This document shows, one piece after another, positions 10,133 through 19,232 of a stretch of DNA of 20,747 nt. Below the pieces are notes generated by a model that saw only the letters and a list, made by a program, of their open reading frames with translations, did not search any database and was not told the DNA's origin. Each line of letters opens with the position of its first letter. The stretch's first letter is position 1. The DNA comes from Tieghemiomyces parasiticus (Eukaryota > Kickxellomycota > Dimargaritomycetes > Dimargaritales > Dimargaritaceae), in contig JANBPT010000854.1 of the NCBI GenBank assembly GCA_027575765.1, positions 1-20,747 of the forward strand, given 5' to 3'. The translations under genes and the position numbers were made by a program.

Positions 10133-10720
10133 GGGAGGTGTTACCGAGGACCGTGGGGCGGAAGTCGTGGAATGGCGGAAGGCCAAAGGACAACAAGCGG
10201 GGGGGAGAAGGTGCAACGGAAAATGGGTCCAGGGGCCGAGGAGGAGAATGTCAGGTCGGCGGTGCGGGAGTTGCACGATGCGGCACTTGGTCTAAAGCGG
10301 GTAAAATAACAATAAATACAAGCCCGAGAGTGGGTGGGTAGGGGCACAGGTCGGCCAGGCGGGCGGTCTACAGGTGGTCTAGGAAAGTGGCCATGCCGGT
10401 TAGAAGGCGAGACGGAACGTAATACGAATGGGTCAAGGGTATCCTTTGCCAAGGGGTGGCCGGCGGTAGGGTTCATAAAATAGTGACCGGGACAGTGAGA
10501 GGGGCTGAACCGACAGGCGGGCGCAGGGTGGAAGTATGAGCGCGCGGGGTTGAAAAAGAGAATGGGGGAAGGGGCGGCCAAGCGAAGGACTGTCCAGGTG
10601 GGGGGGGGGGACGATGAAGACAAGGGGGGGGGATTGGGGACTCGCGCCAGCTGGGCACTGAAGGGGTGGGGGCCCAGTCACCACGGTCACGGCGCAAGAG
10701 CCGCCGCGTGTAAGCCCTAG
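10133..10720 (-). promoter_or_regulatory. Promoter and pyrimidine-rich leader of the HECT gene
   Basis: On the minus strand this stretch is pyrimidine-rich and contains an 11-C run (10610-10600). TATA-like blocks on that strand are TTGTATTTATTG near 10322-10308 and CTATTTTATG near 10483-10474. No ATG occurs on the minus strand between 10391 and the start codon at 10132, consistent with a leader of about 150-250 nt from the nearer box. Two ATGs farther up (10394, giving 8 codons, and about 10475) would be uORFs only if transcription begins above them. Confidence 0.5.
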
Positions 10721-11640
10721 GAGGGCCCCACTGGTGCAGGACGGCCGGTGCGGACGGGCTCTTGGGCCTGACTGGTGCAACTGCCAAGACCGTCGCGTAT
10801 GGCGAGTGCCGTGGAGAACGAACCTGCTGTTCGTGGTGATGACCTTTCTCGCTCGTAGAGTGGTGGCGGATAAGGGAGCGGTAGATCTGCGCGAGCACCA
10901 TTCTCTGGAGCGGTCCAATGGCTCGATGGTGACGGGCTCCGCGTCGCTCGATATGCTAAGCCCGCCTACACGGGGTTGGCTTGGTTGAGCCGAACAATCA
11001 CCTGGGACGCGTTGCCGCCGTAGCGGGGACGAACAGGAGCAGCGGGTGGTGGAGTCATCCTCGCCTATTCGGTCTTTGTTGTAGTAGAACATATCCAATG
11101 ACGAGTTTGTCCGTCCGTGGTCAATCAAGATGACCGAGCAAAGGGCAAGATTGGCGGCACACGCCCTGCTGGTTACTCGACGCACACGGTGAGGCCGAAG
11201 TGGACCGGGAGCTGTGGAGGCTGGCCGGGGATGCACTTAACAAAACGTTGAAGCGGGCAAACTGGGACTGGAAAGATATACAAAATATTGGCGGAGCGGG
11301 AGGAGGAGGGCTGATGGCTCTATTGGTGGGTCGCCGATCGGCAAATTAACGAGGGGTTGGCCACGATCGACCATGTCGTATCGAATTATTCTCCACCAGG
11401 TTAGTCTGTAAATCGACGAGTATTAGGATACGGGGCTGGGTCATTTGGCTGCTTAGGGTCCCCGCGCCGTCCAGACCAACCTTACTGGGATGGGCTTTCG
11501 TGACTTGATAAAGCTGGCTAACTATTCGACGGACCGAATCGACGGAATGCGGTTTACAACTGCTTAATGGCGGCTGATCCGGTATACATTGGTTCTACAT
11601 CTATAACTTGGTTACCCGGCCCAAGGCTTTAGGCGCATTA
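10721..11640. other. Intergenic, possible 5' debris of the retroelement
   Basis: No gene is recognised. Near 11493-11550 a plus-strand frame reads TLLGWAFVT followed by stops, which would fit the end of a retroviral-type protease (LLG-x-x-F), but this is too short and broken to call. The remaining sequence shows only short ORFs. Confidence 0.45.
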
Positions 11641-11699
11641 TCAGAGCAACGGTCCTAACAAGGCCGTCGCAACTGTACAGCGTAATTCTTGCCACCGCT

Positions 11700-12600
11700 G
11701 CTGCTAAATGAGACAGGTGGGTGTATTCCCTCTTAGTTCACCGCGCTGTCCTAGAGTCTTGTAGCGACCCAATTCCTGCCCCCATTCCGTAGCCCTATGT
11801 CGAACCTAGAATGACTGATGGCGGCGAGATCGAAGTAACTAACATGCGAGCTAGGGGTTTAAAGGGTCGGCCATCGACTCGTGCCTAATGGACCTAATCA
11901 GTGATTAAATTTCAAACTCCGCTGCCCTTTTTGATACCCCAAGTTGAATTTACATTACCAGCGGTGATATGGTGGACTATGTCCGTGCCTATACAGTAGA
12001 CAGTTCAGACGACTGAGCTACTTGCCCATTGACTCTCTCTACTTGGGTATACTTCCCAGCCAGGGGTCTCAGCATAACTCACTATATCTGGTGGCGGCCA
12101 CTACCCGGCTTATTTCACCAGAAGTAAAGTACGGCAGAAATCGTACCATAACGCTTATTTTTGCGAAAACAATACAGGTCAATCGTGATTCATTCTATAT
12201 ATATAGCTAATTAGAGCAGATTCTGAGCCACTCAAACAACTTCCACCATAACTCGGAAAGGTAAGGATTATCATCCCCTATGGAGCTGACAAACAGAACT
12301 TCAGTCGCTATGCCCTCATCTCCTCCCCTTAACAGCCCAACGCATGCATATCTGACTCTTAAACTTCTGCATACGGATCACGGCTGTTGATTTGATTTCG
12401 CCCATTTCTCCTCTTTACTCGCCCTTAGGTTGCTATCGCTGTCTACAAAAATATCAGTCTATTCCGTGGCGGAGTTCCTCACGCTATTCCCGCCTACTAT
12501 TAACGCTCTAGCTGCCCTCCTACGAGCCACAACTGCCCAGTTCACCCTCAGCGAAGAGATGCGCCTATCAAGTCGCCAGTGGGAACTTGGTCTTTCGACT
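11700..12600 (+). pseudogene. Reverse transcriptase remnant
   Basis: At 11708 onward, MRQVGVFPLSSPRCP resembles the RT opening (GxIxPSxSPWxSP). In another frame SAIDSCLMDLISD (about 11860-11900) resembles the PxIDxxLDxL segment. From 12130 the frame reads YGRN then TITLIFAKTI, matching the palm YxDD-I-x-I-FxxTI, but with both catalytic Asp codons lost. LEQILSHSNNFH (from 12211) fits the helix that follows, and SSLLALRLLSLST (12409-12447) and ALAALLRATTAQFT (12505-12546) match the thumb LRSFLGL and PLTxLL-F-W segments. In-frame stops occur at 12208, 12262 and 12388. Broken beyond activity; matches are by eye. Confidence 0.68.
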
Positions 12601-12607
12601 TGTTTAA

Positions 12608-12960
12608 CCGTCTGCTCTAAAGTGCCCGCGTCAAGTCAAGCCCTCCGTTGTCCGCTACCTCCCGTGCAGCCACGGCGAGATCCCTGTGGACTACGAGACG
12701 AACCACCGCCGTACCATTAGTTCCATCTTAGGTGTTGACCTTCTAGAAATCACAGCTGTCGTAAGCCCACATCACAATGGGCGCTGGCAGCACCGAACCG
12801 GTCACCTCGTCTGCCATGTGCTTTCCAGAGAAGACCTGACCCACTTCTGCCGTGACAGTGCCCGAGCTAGCTACGATTAAATCATGTCGAACCAGTACTT
12901 CCGTGATTTTATATTGGGTCACCGGATTTTCATTGAGCGGGGCTGACCATACGCTTCGCG
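12608..12960 (+). pseudogene. Retroelement RNase H remnant
   Basis: One frame shifted from the RT remnant, an 89-codon stretch reads VDYETNHRRTISSILGV (12686-12736), matching the RNase H segment usually seen as NYxTTxRExLAxxxGV. TGHLVCHVLSREDL then follows (from 12797), matching the TDHxxLxxL segment with the catalytic Asp changed. The conserved LxDYDFxI end appears as ARASYD followed by a stop at 12878-12880. The same frame then continues for 20 further codons to a second stop. It is a decayed copy; catalytic positions are not preserved. Confidence 0.66.
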
Positions 12961-13059
12961 CCAGCGCTGGTCAGCTCACCGAGCGTCCTAAGTATTGCGT
13001 AATGACCAAGGCTGCCGGTGCACGGAGAGACAGTGTCAAATCGGCTCGATCTCTTGTCA

Positions 13060-13470
13060 GGACGAGTGTAGCTGGTCATCAGCTTTTCTACTCCATGCTT
13101 TGGACGCCGGAATCAGACTCTCAGTCCGGTGGTCGCTGTGAACTTAGCGGCCTCGGCTGTATATGGCGGACGTCATCCACCCAGTGACGGCAATCTATTA
13201 AGTAGTTATCGACCGATTTCGCCGTGGTCAGGTACTGGAGCGTGGGACAGGTCGGGCAAACCCCTGTGCCTGACTTGGGGCGAATATACCTCACCGGCCT
13301 GCTGAGGTACACGGGAACCCGGCGTCTTACCATCGGCCTTCTGGATTTCTGAATTAATACACCAGAATTTACAGACCTGCAGCCCTCCAGTAGCCTATAC
13401 TTTTCCCAGCCGATGAAACCAATAGACGTCATGGGCCATCGACACTGGACTGACTGAGGAGCCGGTTGCA
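13060..13470 (+). pseudogene. Integrase remnant
   Basis: In a third frame, PDLGRIYLTGLLRY (from 13269) and RRLTIGLLDF (13320-13349) resemble the integrase core WxxxxxDxxGPLPxT and RYxLxxxDxFT segments. The second Asp is present in LLDF, whereas the first is replaced, and a stop follows at 13350. SVAGHQLFYSMLW near 13065-13105 may be what is left of the HHCC zinc finger (GHxG). No third catalytic residue was found. Weaker than the RT and RNase H parts, and supported mainly by position downstream of them. Confidence 0.52.
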
Positions 13471-13480
13471 TGATGACCTG

Positions 13481-13931
13481 GGCTCAGGAATGAGTGGTAG
13501 TCGACATGTATTTGCATTTCTAACCCGGACCCGTCGGAGTTGGCGACCCAACGACCATATCGAAGGATAAAAATCGAGGCCGATCTTTCCACCGCCGCCA
13601 TGCCTCAGGCCAGTAGTGGAAAAATACTGCGTGGGTTTCTCCCACACCCCGACACCCCACCCCGGTCTGAAAGATGTGGCAGCCAATGGGGGGGGCGGGG
13701 TCGGTCTCCACCGCCACCGATTTGATTACGAGGGTACAGGCAGCCAGGTGCAGACAGATTAACCTTCCCAAGCAGCACCAAGTGATGGAGGTGATGCACA
13801 GCGTGGATCGGAAGTTCAAGGAGGGGAGAAGGGGAGAAAAAGCCCATCAGAGTAAAAGGTCGCTCACACAAAGCCACTAGGGGCGGAGCGGTCTCCTGTT
13901 GAAATGCGAAATAGAGTAGGATGGATGCAGG
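13481..13931. other. Intergenic upstream region of the secreted-protein gene
   Basis: No gene is recognised. The area could contain a degenerate 3' LTR of the fossil element, but no terminal repeat partner was found by eye. It contains a short G run at 13688-13694. Confidence 0.5.
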
Positions 13932-13939
13932 TATTTAAA
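13932..13939 (+). promoter_or_regulatory. TATA-like box of the secreted cysteine-rich gene
   Basis: TATTTAAA followed by AGGCC stands 220 nt before the ATG at 14159. No ATG occurs between the box and the start codon, so a leader of about 190 nt starting near 13965 is plausible. The leader is T/C-rich close to the ATG. Confidence 0.5.
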
Positions 13940-14158
13940 AGGCCTAGAGCAAGCACCGCCAGTCGACGGCCCAGCGAATCCCACACCCACATCCTGGCTT
14001 CTATCACTTTTCAGCTTTGGTAAACCTCACCTCACTCCTTTCTTCTATCTGCGTAAATTGTCAGTCAGCAAGTGACCGTCTCAAACTCACATTACTACTG
14101 CGCCTCGTATCCTAGTCAATTCTGGTTCGTTTTTATTTTATTTTCTTCCGCCGGGCTC

Positions 14159-14665
14159 ATGTCGATGAAATCTCTCGCCCTCAGCTTGCTCGCCCTGGTC
14201 GCCGTGGCGAACGCCGCCCTGACAACCGAGCAAACAGCGTGCCTGCAAGCCGAGGCCTGTACGGTCAAGCCCACCGCCTGCTTTGCCCAATGCTTCAATG
14301 TAACTGTCGACCAGGTTAGCAGCATCACCGGCTGCTTCGAGCAGTGTACCAGTGACACGGGTGCATCGAACTGCGGCCAGGTCTGCGACGAAAAGGCGCG
14401 AGCCCTGCTTGGTGTCGGCGTCGAGGAGATCATGGACACCTACACGCACACCACGCCCGTGGGTAATAACGCCCGCAACGAAACCAGTAGTGGGGCCGGG
14501 ACGGTCATGACACCGTCAGCCAGTGCCAGCCCATTGGCCGCTAGCATGGCCTGGTCTAGTAACGATGTGAGTTACTCGGACGACATATCAAGTGCCGCAG
14601 GGTCGCTGGCCGTACCCATCACTTGCATTTCCCCCCTCATTATCGTAATTACCCGCCTATACTAG
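14159..14665 (+). CDS. Secreted cysteine-rich protein of unknown function (168 aa)
   Basis: ATG 14159 is the first ATG after a TATA-like box, and a second in-frame ATG lies two codons on (MSMKS). Residues 1-19 form a clear signal peptide with cleavage probably after ANA. The mature part (about 20-85) has eight cysteines spaced C-x5-C-x6-C-x3-C-x13-C-x3-C-x8-C-x3-C, giving three CxxxC units (CFAQC, CFEQC, CGQVC), most likely four disulfides. Asn sequons are NVT and NET. A Ser/Thr/Ala-rich tail follows. As read, the C-terminus is hydrophobic (SLAVPITCISPLIIVITRLY) and could be a GPI signal, though the terminal R is atypical. A possible 34-nt intron (GTGAGT at 14567, CAG ending 14600) would change the last 32 residues and end at a different stop. 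It is not a CFEM match by spacing; role unknown (cell-surface or effector-like). Confidence 0.75.
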   Translation: MSMKSLALSLLALVAVANAALTTEQTACLQAEACTVKPTACFAQCFNVTVDQVSSITGCFEQCTSDTGASNCGQVCDEKARALLGVGVEEIMDTYTHTTPVGNNARNETSSGAGTVMTPSASASPLAASMAWSSNDVSYSDDISSAAGSLAVPITCISPLIIVITRLY

Positions 14666-15299
14666 ATTTCGTGCCCGGGAGGGGGGGGTTTCTATCGAGA
14701 ATCCCCTTCCAAGCCCCGAGCGGGCCGTTGTACGCCTATCATGTCTATATATCCCACCAGTCCGCGCAGCGTCCGCTCCAAACTTGTGCATTGCGAAGAT
14801 CCATACCACCTGTTTTTACATCCTGCCATACCAATCGTGGCATTGCTACAAACGCTATCCTCCCTCGTATCTATAAACCGTTCAACTAATGTTGGCAGTA
14901 TACTTGTCAGTATCGATAAAATGGCTAAGGCCAAGCAGGCAGATAAGCGCGCTGATACCGTCACGGTTGGTAATTTCTTTCGTTGGATATGGGAGTACTC
15001 CTCTCTCCCCCTCCAAGGCCTCTCATGCATATCATGTCAATCTAGGGTGACACTTGGGTGATCATGACCGCCACATCCCACTACGGCCCGGGCCCAAGTT
15101 TAATTACCAGCCCACAGGAAAGGAGCAGAGAGTGATGCGGGAATCGCGGGGGCGGTCCCAAACTCCCTAGTGGCCCCTCCGCCTCTGCGTGTGTGGCCGC
15201 CTGAAGTCGAGCTAAACCTCACTGATGACGACTGCAGCTTGACAGCTCGTGACGCTTTCGGCGTCAAGATCACTGGCCATAGCACAGCACATTGACTCG
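14666..15299. other. Intergenic, 3' region and spacer
   Basis: No gene is recognised. The first part should contain the 3' UTR of the secreted-protein gene, but no canonical poly(A) signal is evident. Short ORFs on both strands show no family resemblance. Confidence 0.5.
15250..15266. promoter_or_regulatory. Inverted TGACGC / GCGTCA repeat (small hairpin or bZIP half-sites)
   Basis: TGACGC and GCGTCA are separated by five bases (TTTCG), a perfect 6-bp inverted repeat. TGACG is a bZIP half-site, so this may be a spaced dimer site about 500 bp upstream of PAN3. It is also short enough to be chance. Confidence 0.25.
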
Positions 15300-15762
15300 G
15301 ATAAATATTAATTGGTCTGGTGGGCAATGGCGGTGACAGTGGAATTGTTGACTGTTATTTAGTTACCGACTGCAGGCGGGCAGGGTTCATTGGCTCTGCT
15401 TTTAAGCTTTCTCCGCCTCCTCCCCCCCCCCCTCGCCATTGCGGGTGCCGCGAACTCCCTAAGTATCTTGCCGCCTGTCTACACCTCCAGATCACTGTAA
15501 CCCACGCGATATACCAAACACCGCAGACTCCGTATTGGTTGACCCTGTGCGGCTATATGTTTTACCTCCACCATCCCCCCTCCTGGCCCCGCACTCGCAC
15601 TGTCCGCTCCTCTTGTTCCTCTACTGGCGCGGACCACTACATCATCCCCTCATTGGCCCATCTCAGTCGGCCTGCCTCCATGCCTACCCGGTTTAAATTA
15701 CCTACTATTACACGCTTCTACCTCATCACCATCCCCCGTTTACCCTACCCTGTGAATCGGTC
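15300..15762 (+). promoter_or_regulatory. Promoter and pyrimidine-rich leader of PAN3
   Basis: A TATA-like GGATAAATATTAATTGG lies at about 15299-15315, and an 11-C run follows at 15422-15432 within a CT-rich stretch that continues to the start codon. Unlike the NIPA-like leader, this one contains ATGs (15557 and 15680), both in a frame that runs past the PAN3 ATG. TTTTAAGC near 15400 is another possible core element. Confidence 0.45.
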
Positions 15763-15826
15763 ATGTCACACGCGTCTCCAAACCAACTCTTTCGCATCCG
15801 CCAGAGCACCGTACCCGTACGGATAG
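15557..15826 (+). other. Upstream ORF overlapping the PAN3 start codon
   Basis: ATG 15557 (89 codons) and a second in-frame ATG at 15680 (48 codons) share a stop at 15824-15826, 61 nt beyond the PAN3 ATG and in a different frame. If transcribed, scanning ribosomes using either ATG could not simply reinitiate at PAN3, so this would lower PAN3 output. The context of 15680 (tccATGc) is modest. The peptide resembles nothing known; regulation rather than function is the reason to list it. Confidence 0.4.
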
Positions 15827-18800
15827 CGAATCCGGCCTCCCTAGTGGCAGGGGACAGCATCGATGTGTCGGCCAAAGATGCGAATGTTCCCGGGTCTCTG
15901 CCCGAGAAACCCAAGTCTTCGCCGGCCGCGACCAGTAAACCGCTGTCGCCGTACAAGGCCCCGTTCGTGCCTGGTGGTCACTACCCATCCCTTGGAAGTA
16001 CTCTGGCAGCCGCGACACCACCCGAAGTCAAGCCCTCGAAACCCCGCTTCTGCCGCAACATCATCATCTATGGCTCATGCAAATTCGAGCACAGCGGCTG
16101 CAGATTTAGCCACGAAGTAGGTGGGAACCGATGCGGCCGGTCCCTTACACATTGGTCTTTGAGGACTAGCCCCAAGGACCGACAGCTTTTTTTAGGCTAC
16201 ACGACGCGGGAGGTGGGGCCACCACCCTCCGCCCTTTGAAGCACTTGTCTCTCCTTGTTACGGTAGTTAGCCATCCCTAACACCCCTGCCCCGGCTGACT
16301 TTGCCACCTTCACCCTGTGTCCTTCTTCTTAAACGGTTAGCCCGAATCGAACACCGACAATACCGTCCCCAAGAGTCCAGAAAAGTAGGTTCGCGCCTTC
16401 GAGGCTTAAATGTTGGCTATACAGAGCGCACTCGACCCTGCCAGGTGACCCCATGTACACTGGTCAATTGTCTACACACCCAGCTTACCTAGGCCGGCCC
16501 CCATCATCATATATACTTTTTTTTATTCCGCCTTGTCAGGAAGAACTTGCGGCCAAATCCGAGTAGTCCAGTATTCACACCTCGCAAATTCAAAAAACCC
16601 GAAATAGCGGAAGCGAGCCCGGCCGCGTCCGCTTCAATGTCACCCAGTAAGTCCAGGCTAAGGGCCGCTCAAGCTTTCACTGGAGTACTCAAATGCCAAG
16701 CAGCTCCCCTCTTCTCCGTTGCATTAAGGGTCTACAATAGCCTTGCGCTTGCGCCACGGCCACCAACTTACGAGCCATACCGCTTCTACCGTACCCTTCT
16801 TCATCGTTACTGGCCTTATTCGTGGTGAAATTCTAGGCGTGGCCGTTGGGCTCAGCCCCAAGTAAGTAACGTCTATCACCGCCCGTTCAAACTATACGTA
16901 GGAAGGCAGCCATGGCCCACCGAATCTATTCACCTTAATCCCCAGGCCTGAGCCCGGCCTAACCTCGCACTGTGTGACTGCTCATCTACCCACCTCATAG
17001 TACCAAACCCTTCTATCCTGGCCGTGGCCAGAACTTGGCTTCCCGGTTTGCCTCCGTTGCCCTGGACAACCAGGTGAGCCGATACCCAGATATACGCCAC
17101 TGTGCACGATGTTTAGTGTCATAATGATCATTTCAACGTAGTTGACCTTGCATTTGTTAAATCGTCGCCGCGTCACCGGTACCACTCCGCTTTTCTCCCC
17201 TCCCGCCTCACGTCACTTCCACCCGACCAGGATCATGAGCAGCCCACGGAGGACCATATTCCCGATTTTGACTATGAGGAACCGGTGCCCCCGACCGCCC
17301 CGCAGCTGCACGGACCTCTGTCCAATAGCTTTACGCACCAGCGTACCCCCGCCAGCCCGGCTCGGCTCACCCAGCAGCTGGGCCAGCTGCCGCGGTATCC
17401 ACTCCAGTACCATCTATACAGCAGCCCTCCAACCAACACGACCAATTTACTCCCCCATCAAAAGGCCTTGGCTGATTTCTTCGTGTCAGACACCCTCCGC
17501 CAGGATCTGATGGAGCGCAACGTCGCTCGCCAGGACGTTCAATGTAAGTGGTCTATGAAAGACCTGCGTGCGCGAACCTTGCCCCTCCCCCTCCGATGCA
17601 CCATGGGCCTGAATATTGACTCCCTTCCAGTCCAACTGAACTGTCAAAATTTTCCACACTTGTCTTTACGTTACCAGCCACCGACCCTAACCTCCCCGCA
17701 GAGGTCCACCAGTACCACTCACTTACTCGGCTCGAGGCCGACCGCCCCGGCGGGCTAACCGCGGGCCTCCGAACGACTGTGTACAAGGCCATTTCAACCC
17801 ATGACGGGCTCACCTATGCCCTGCGCCGAGTCGAAGGGTTCCGCCTGCTTAACGAGAACGCGATGGCGGTGGTGGAGGCCTGGCGAACAGTGGTTCACCC
17901 GAACGTGGTGACCCTTTACGAGGCTTTCACCACCACAGCGTTCGGTGACCAGTCCCTGGTGCTCGTATACGACTACTTCCCGCTGGCGGTCACCCTCCGG
18001 ACTTTTTACTTTGGGGACCACCTCACCATGAGTGGGGAACCGGTGCACGAACGCGAAGGCGGGGCGCCCCCACGGTCAGACCTGCTGGCCTCTCCCTACG
18101 GTGGCAGTAGCGGGCTGGTGCCTGGACTAGGAAGCAGTCCGCACGGCGTCCCTCTAACCGGACCGATCCCCAACTTCTGCCAACGGATCGACGAGCCCAC
18201 CCTCTGGAGCTACACTATCCAGCTGGCCTCCGCCGTCGCGGCCGTGCACGGCCGGAACCTTGCCTTTCATTCTCTGGCCATTGAGCACATTCTGGTTACC
18301 GATAAAAATCGGTGAGTCCCCTCCCCCGACCGCTCTCCAGGGGTCATGCCCACCCCCTCCCCTTCCTCGGGATTGTGCCTTCATGGTCGACTGCGGATCG
18401 TTTATATCCCTACTTAACCCACCTCTTGTTTGATTCACCTGTCTTCACACACACACACTACAGTCTGCATATTGACCGCGCTAGCCTGCTCGACTTTGTC
18501 ACTTTCGACGCGCCGAACAATTTAGTGCATCTCCAGCGCGAGGACCTTACCTGCCTCGGTCGCATCCTGATCCAGTTGGCATGCGGTCACCTGCACGCCC
18601 CCAAGTATAATAAGGATGCCCTGGTATTTATCCAGCGCTACTACTCGGCCAACTTCAAACAACTGATCCTGTACCTGTTGGGTCGGATGGGGCCCGGCCG
18701 CAACGTGGAGGACCTATTACGCATTGTCGGACCGCGCATTCTGGACGAGATCAACGCCAGCCGGTTCCGCAATGATGCACTGCAAGCGGAATTGAGCCAG

Positions 18801-19133
18801 GAGCTGGAGAATGGCCGGCTAGTGAGGCTACTCTGCAAGTTTGGGTTCATCAACGAGCGACCTGAGTTTGCCAAGGACCCCGAGTGGTCCGAAACGGGCG
18901 ACCGGTACCTCATCAAGTTGTTCCGCGATTTTGTGTTCCACCAGGTTGACGAGCTCAACCGGCCGGTGGTTGATATGGCGCACGTGCTGACATGTCTCAA
19001 TAAGCTGGACGCCGGCGTGCCTGAACGCATTATGCTCACCTCGCGCGACGAACAGTCCTGCCTCATCGTGAGCTACCGAGACATTAAGGAATGCATCGAG
19101 ACTGCCTACAGTGAACTCGCCCGGGGACGGTAG
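15763..19133 (+). CDS. PAN3: PAN3, regulatory subunit of the PAN2-PAN3 poly(A) nuclease (8 exons, ~739 aa)
   Basis: Recruits the PAN2 deadenylase to poly(A)-bound Pab1 to trim mRNA tails in the cytoplasm. Exons proposed: 15763-16116, 16341-16384, 16540-16646, 16837-16861, 17001-17073, 17231-17543, 17678-18311, 18464-19133; all phases join. Domains: CCCH zinc finger C97-x8-C106-x6-C113-x3-H117 at the end of exon 1; PAM2-like motif NLRPNPSSPVFTP (135-147) for binding the MLLE domain of Pab1; linker; LQYHLY and ADFFVSDTLRQDL segments; inactive kinase domain from about 310 (LPAEVHQYHSL, TVYKA, YALRRVEGFRLL) with SLLDF in place of DFG; coiled coil and C-terminal knob (ELENGRLVRLLCKFGFINER, GDRYLIKLFRDFVFHQVDE, CLNKLDAGVPERI). 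Exons 1 and 5-8 and the PAM2 exon are firm; exon 2 is well supported by phase and sites; exon 4 is tentative. Most donors are GTAAGT, GTGAGT or GTAGGT. Confidence 0.93.
16837..16861 (+). other. PAN3: Proposed 25-nt micro-exon of PAN3
   Basis: Exon 3 ends with one spare base at a GTAAGT donor (16647), while exon 5 (17001-17073) must receive two spare bases to read TKPFYPGRGQNLASRFAS. A 25-nt segment bounded by TTCTAG (ending 16836) and GTAAGT (16862) fixes the phase and reads VAVGLSPN. No other pair of sites in the 354-nt interval was found that joins the frames. The sequence is in a poorly conserved linker, so homology cannot confirm it. Confidence 0.5.
18446..18458. repeat. CA repeat just before the last PAN3 splice acceptor
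   Basis: A short CA tract ends five bases before the acceptor CAG (18461-18463) of PAN3 intron 7, occupying the place of the usual polypyrimidine tract. Confidence 0.8.
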
Positions 19134-19232
19134 ATGATCCCTCCCCCCCTTTTTTCCTTAAGTGGCCAGGGCTTTGTCACCAGATTAGCCCATAATTGAG
19201 TATACAATTTTATATAAATATAATTTATTAGC
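19134..19232 (+). terminator. Likely 3' end region of PAN3
   Basis: After the stop codon there is a T/C-rich patch, then an AT-rich block (19201-19230, with TTTTATATAAATATAATTTATT) that is the best candidate for polyadenylation positioning. No exact AATAAA is present. Inferred from composition. Confidence 0.4.

Larger units (their letters stand above)
11640..13480 (+). mobile_element. Fossil Ty3/Gypsy-like LTR retrotransposon, pol region
   Basis: This apparent gene desert contains pol-like segments on one strand in the order RT, RNase H, integrase, the Ty3/Gypsy arrangement, across at least three reading frames with many in-frame stops. Spacing between landmarks is close to that of intact elements: about 140 codons from the RT N-terminal SSP segment (11720s) to the YxDD position (12130), about 95 more to the RT thumb (12410-12445), and about 130 to the RNase H TDH position (12797). 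No LTRs, primer-binding site or target duplication were recognised, and gag is not identifiable. The copy is plainly non-functional and old. It lies between the HECT promoter and the gene for the secreted protein. Confidence 0.7.

Noticed and set aside
10133..10276. 48-codon N-terminal extension of the HECT ligase
   Set aside because: The only start is a GTG and the stretch is pyrimidine-rich leader; the first ATG in frame is at 10132. An upstream coding exon is not excluded.
9235..10341. 368-codon plus-strand ORF opposite the HECT gene
   Set aside because: It is antisense to the Pro/Ser-rich N-terminal exon; Pro-rich GC-rich coding DNA commonly leaves the opposite strand open. It has Gly/Arg-rich composition, starts at GTG and shows no domain.
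12852..13187. 111-codon plus-strand ORF as a stand-alone gene
   Set aside because: No family resemblance, no good start context, and it overlaps the RNase H and integrase remnants of the fossil element.
13121..13471. 116-codon minus-strand ORF with CPTC as a zinc-finger protein
   Set aside because: A single CxxC without partner cysteines or histidines, and it is antisense to the integrase remnant.
16345..16360. TTCGATT tRNA T-loop-like string on the minus strand
   Set aside because: Flanking bases do not pair as a T stem and no D or anticodon arms follow; it falls in the proposed exon 2 of PAN3.
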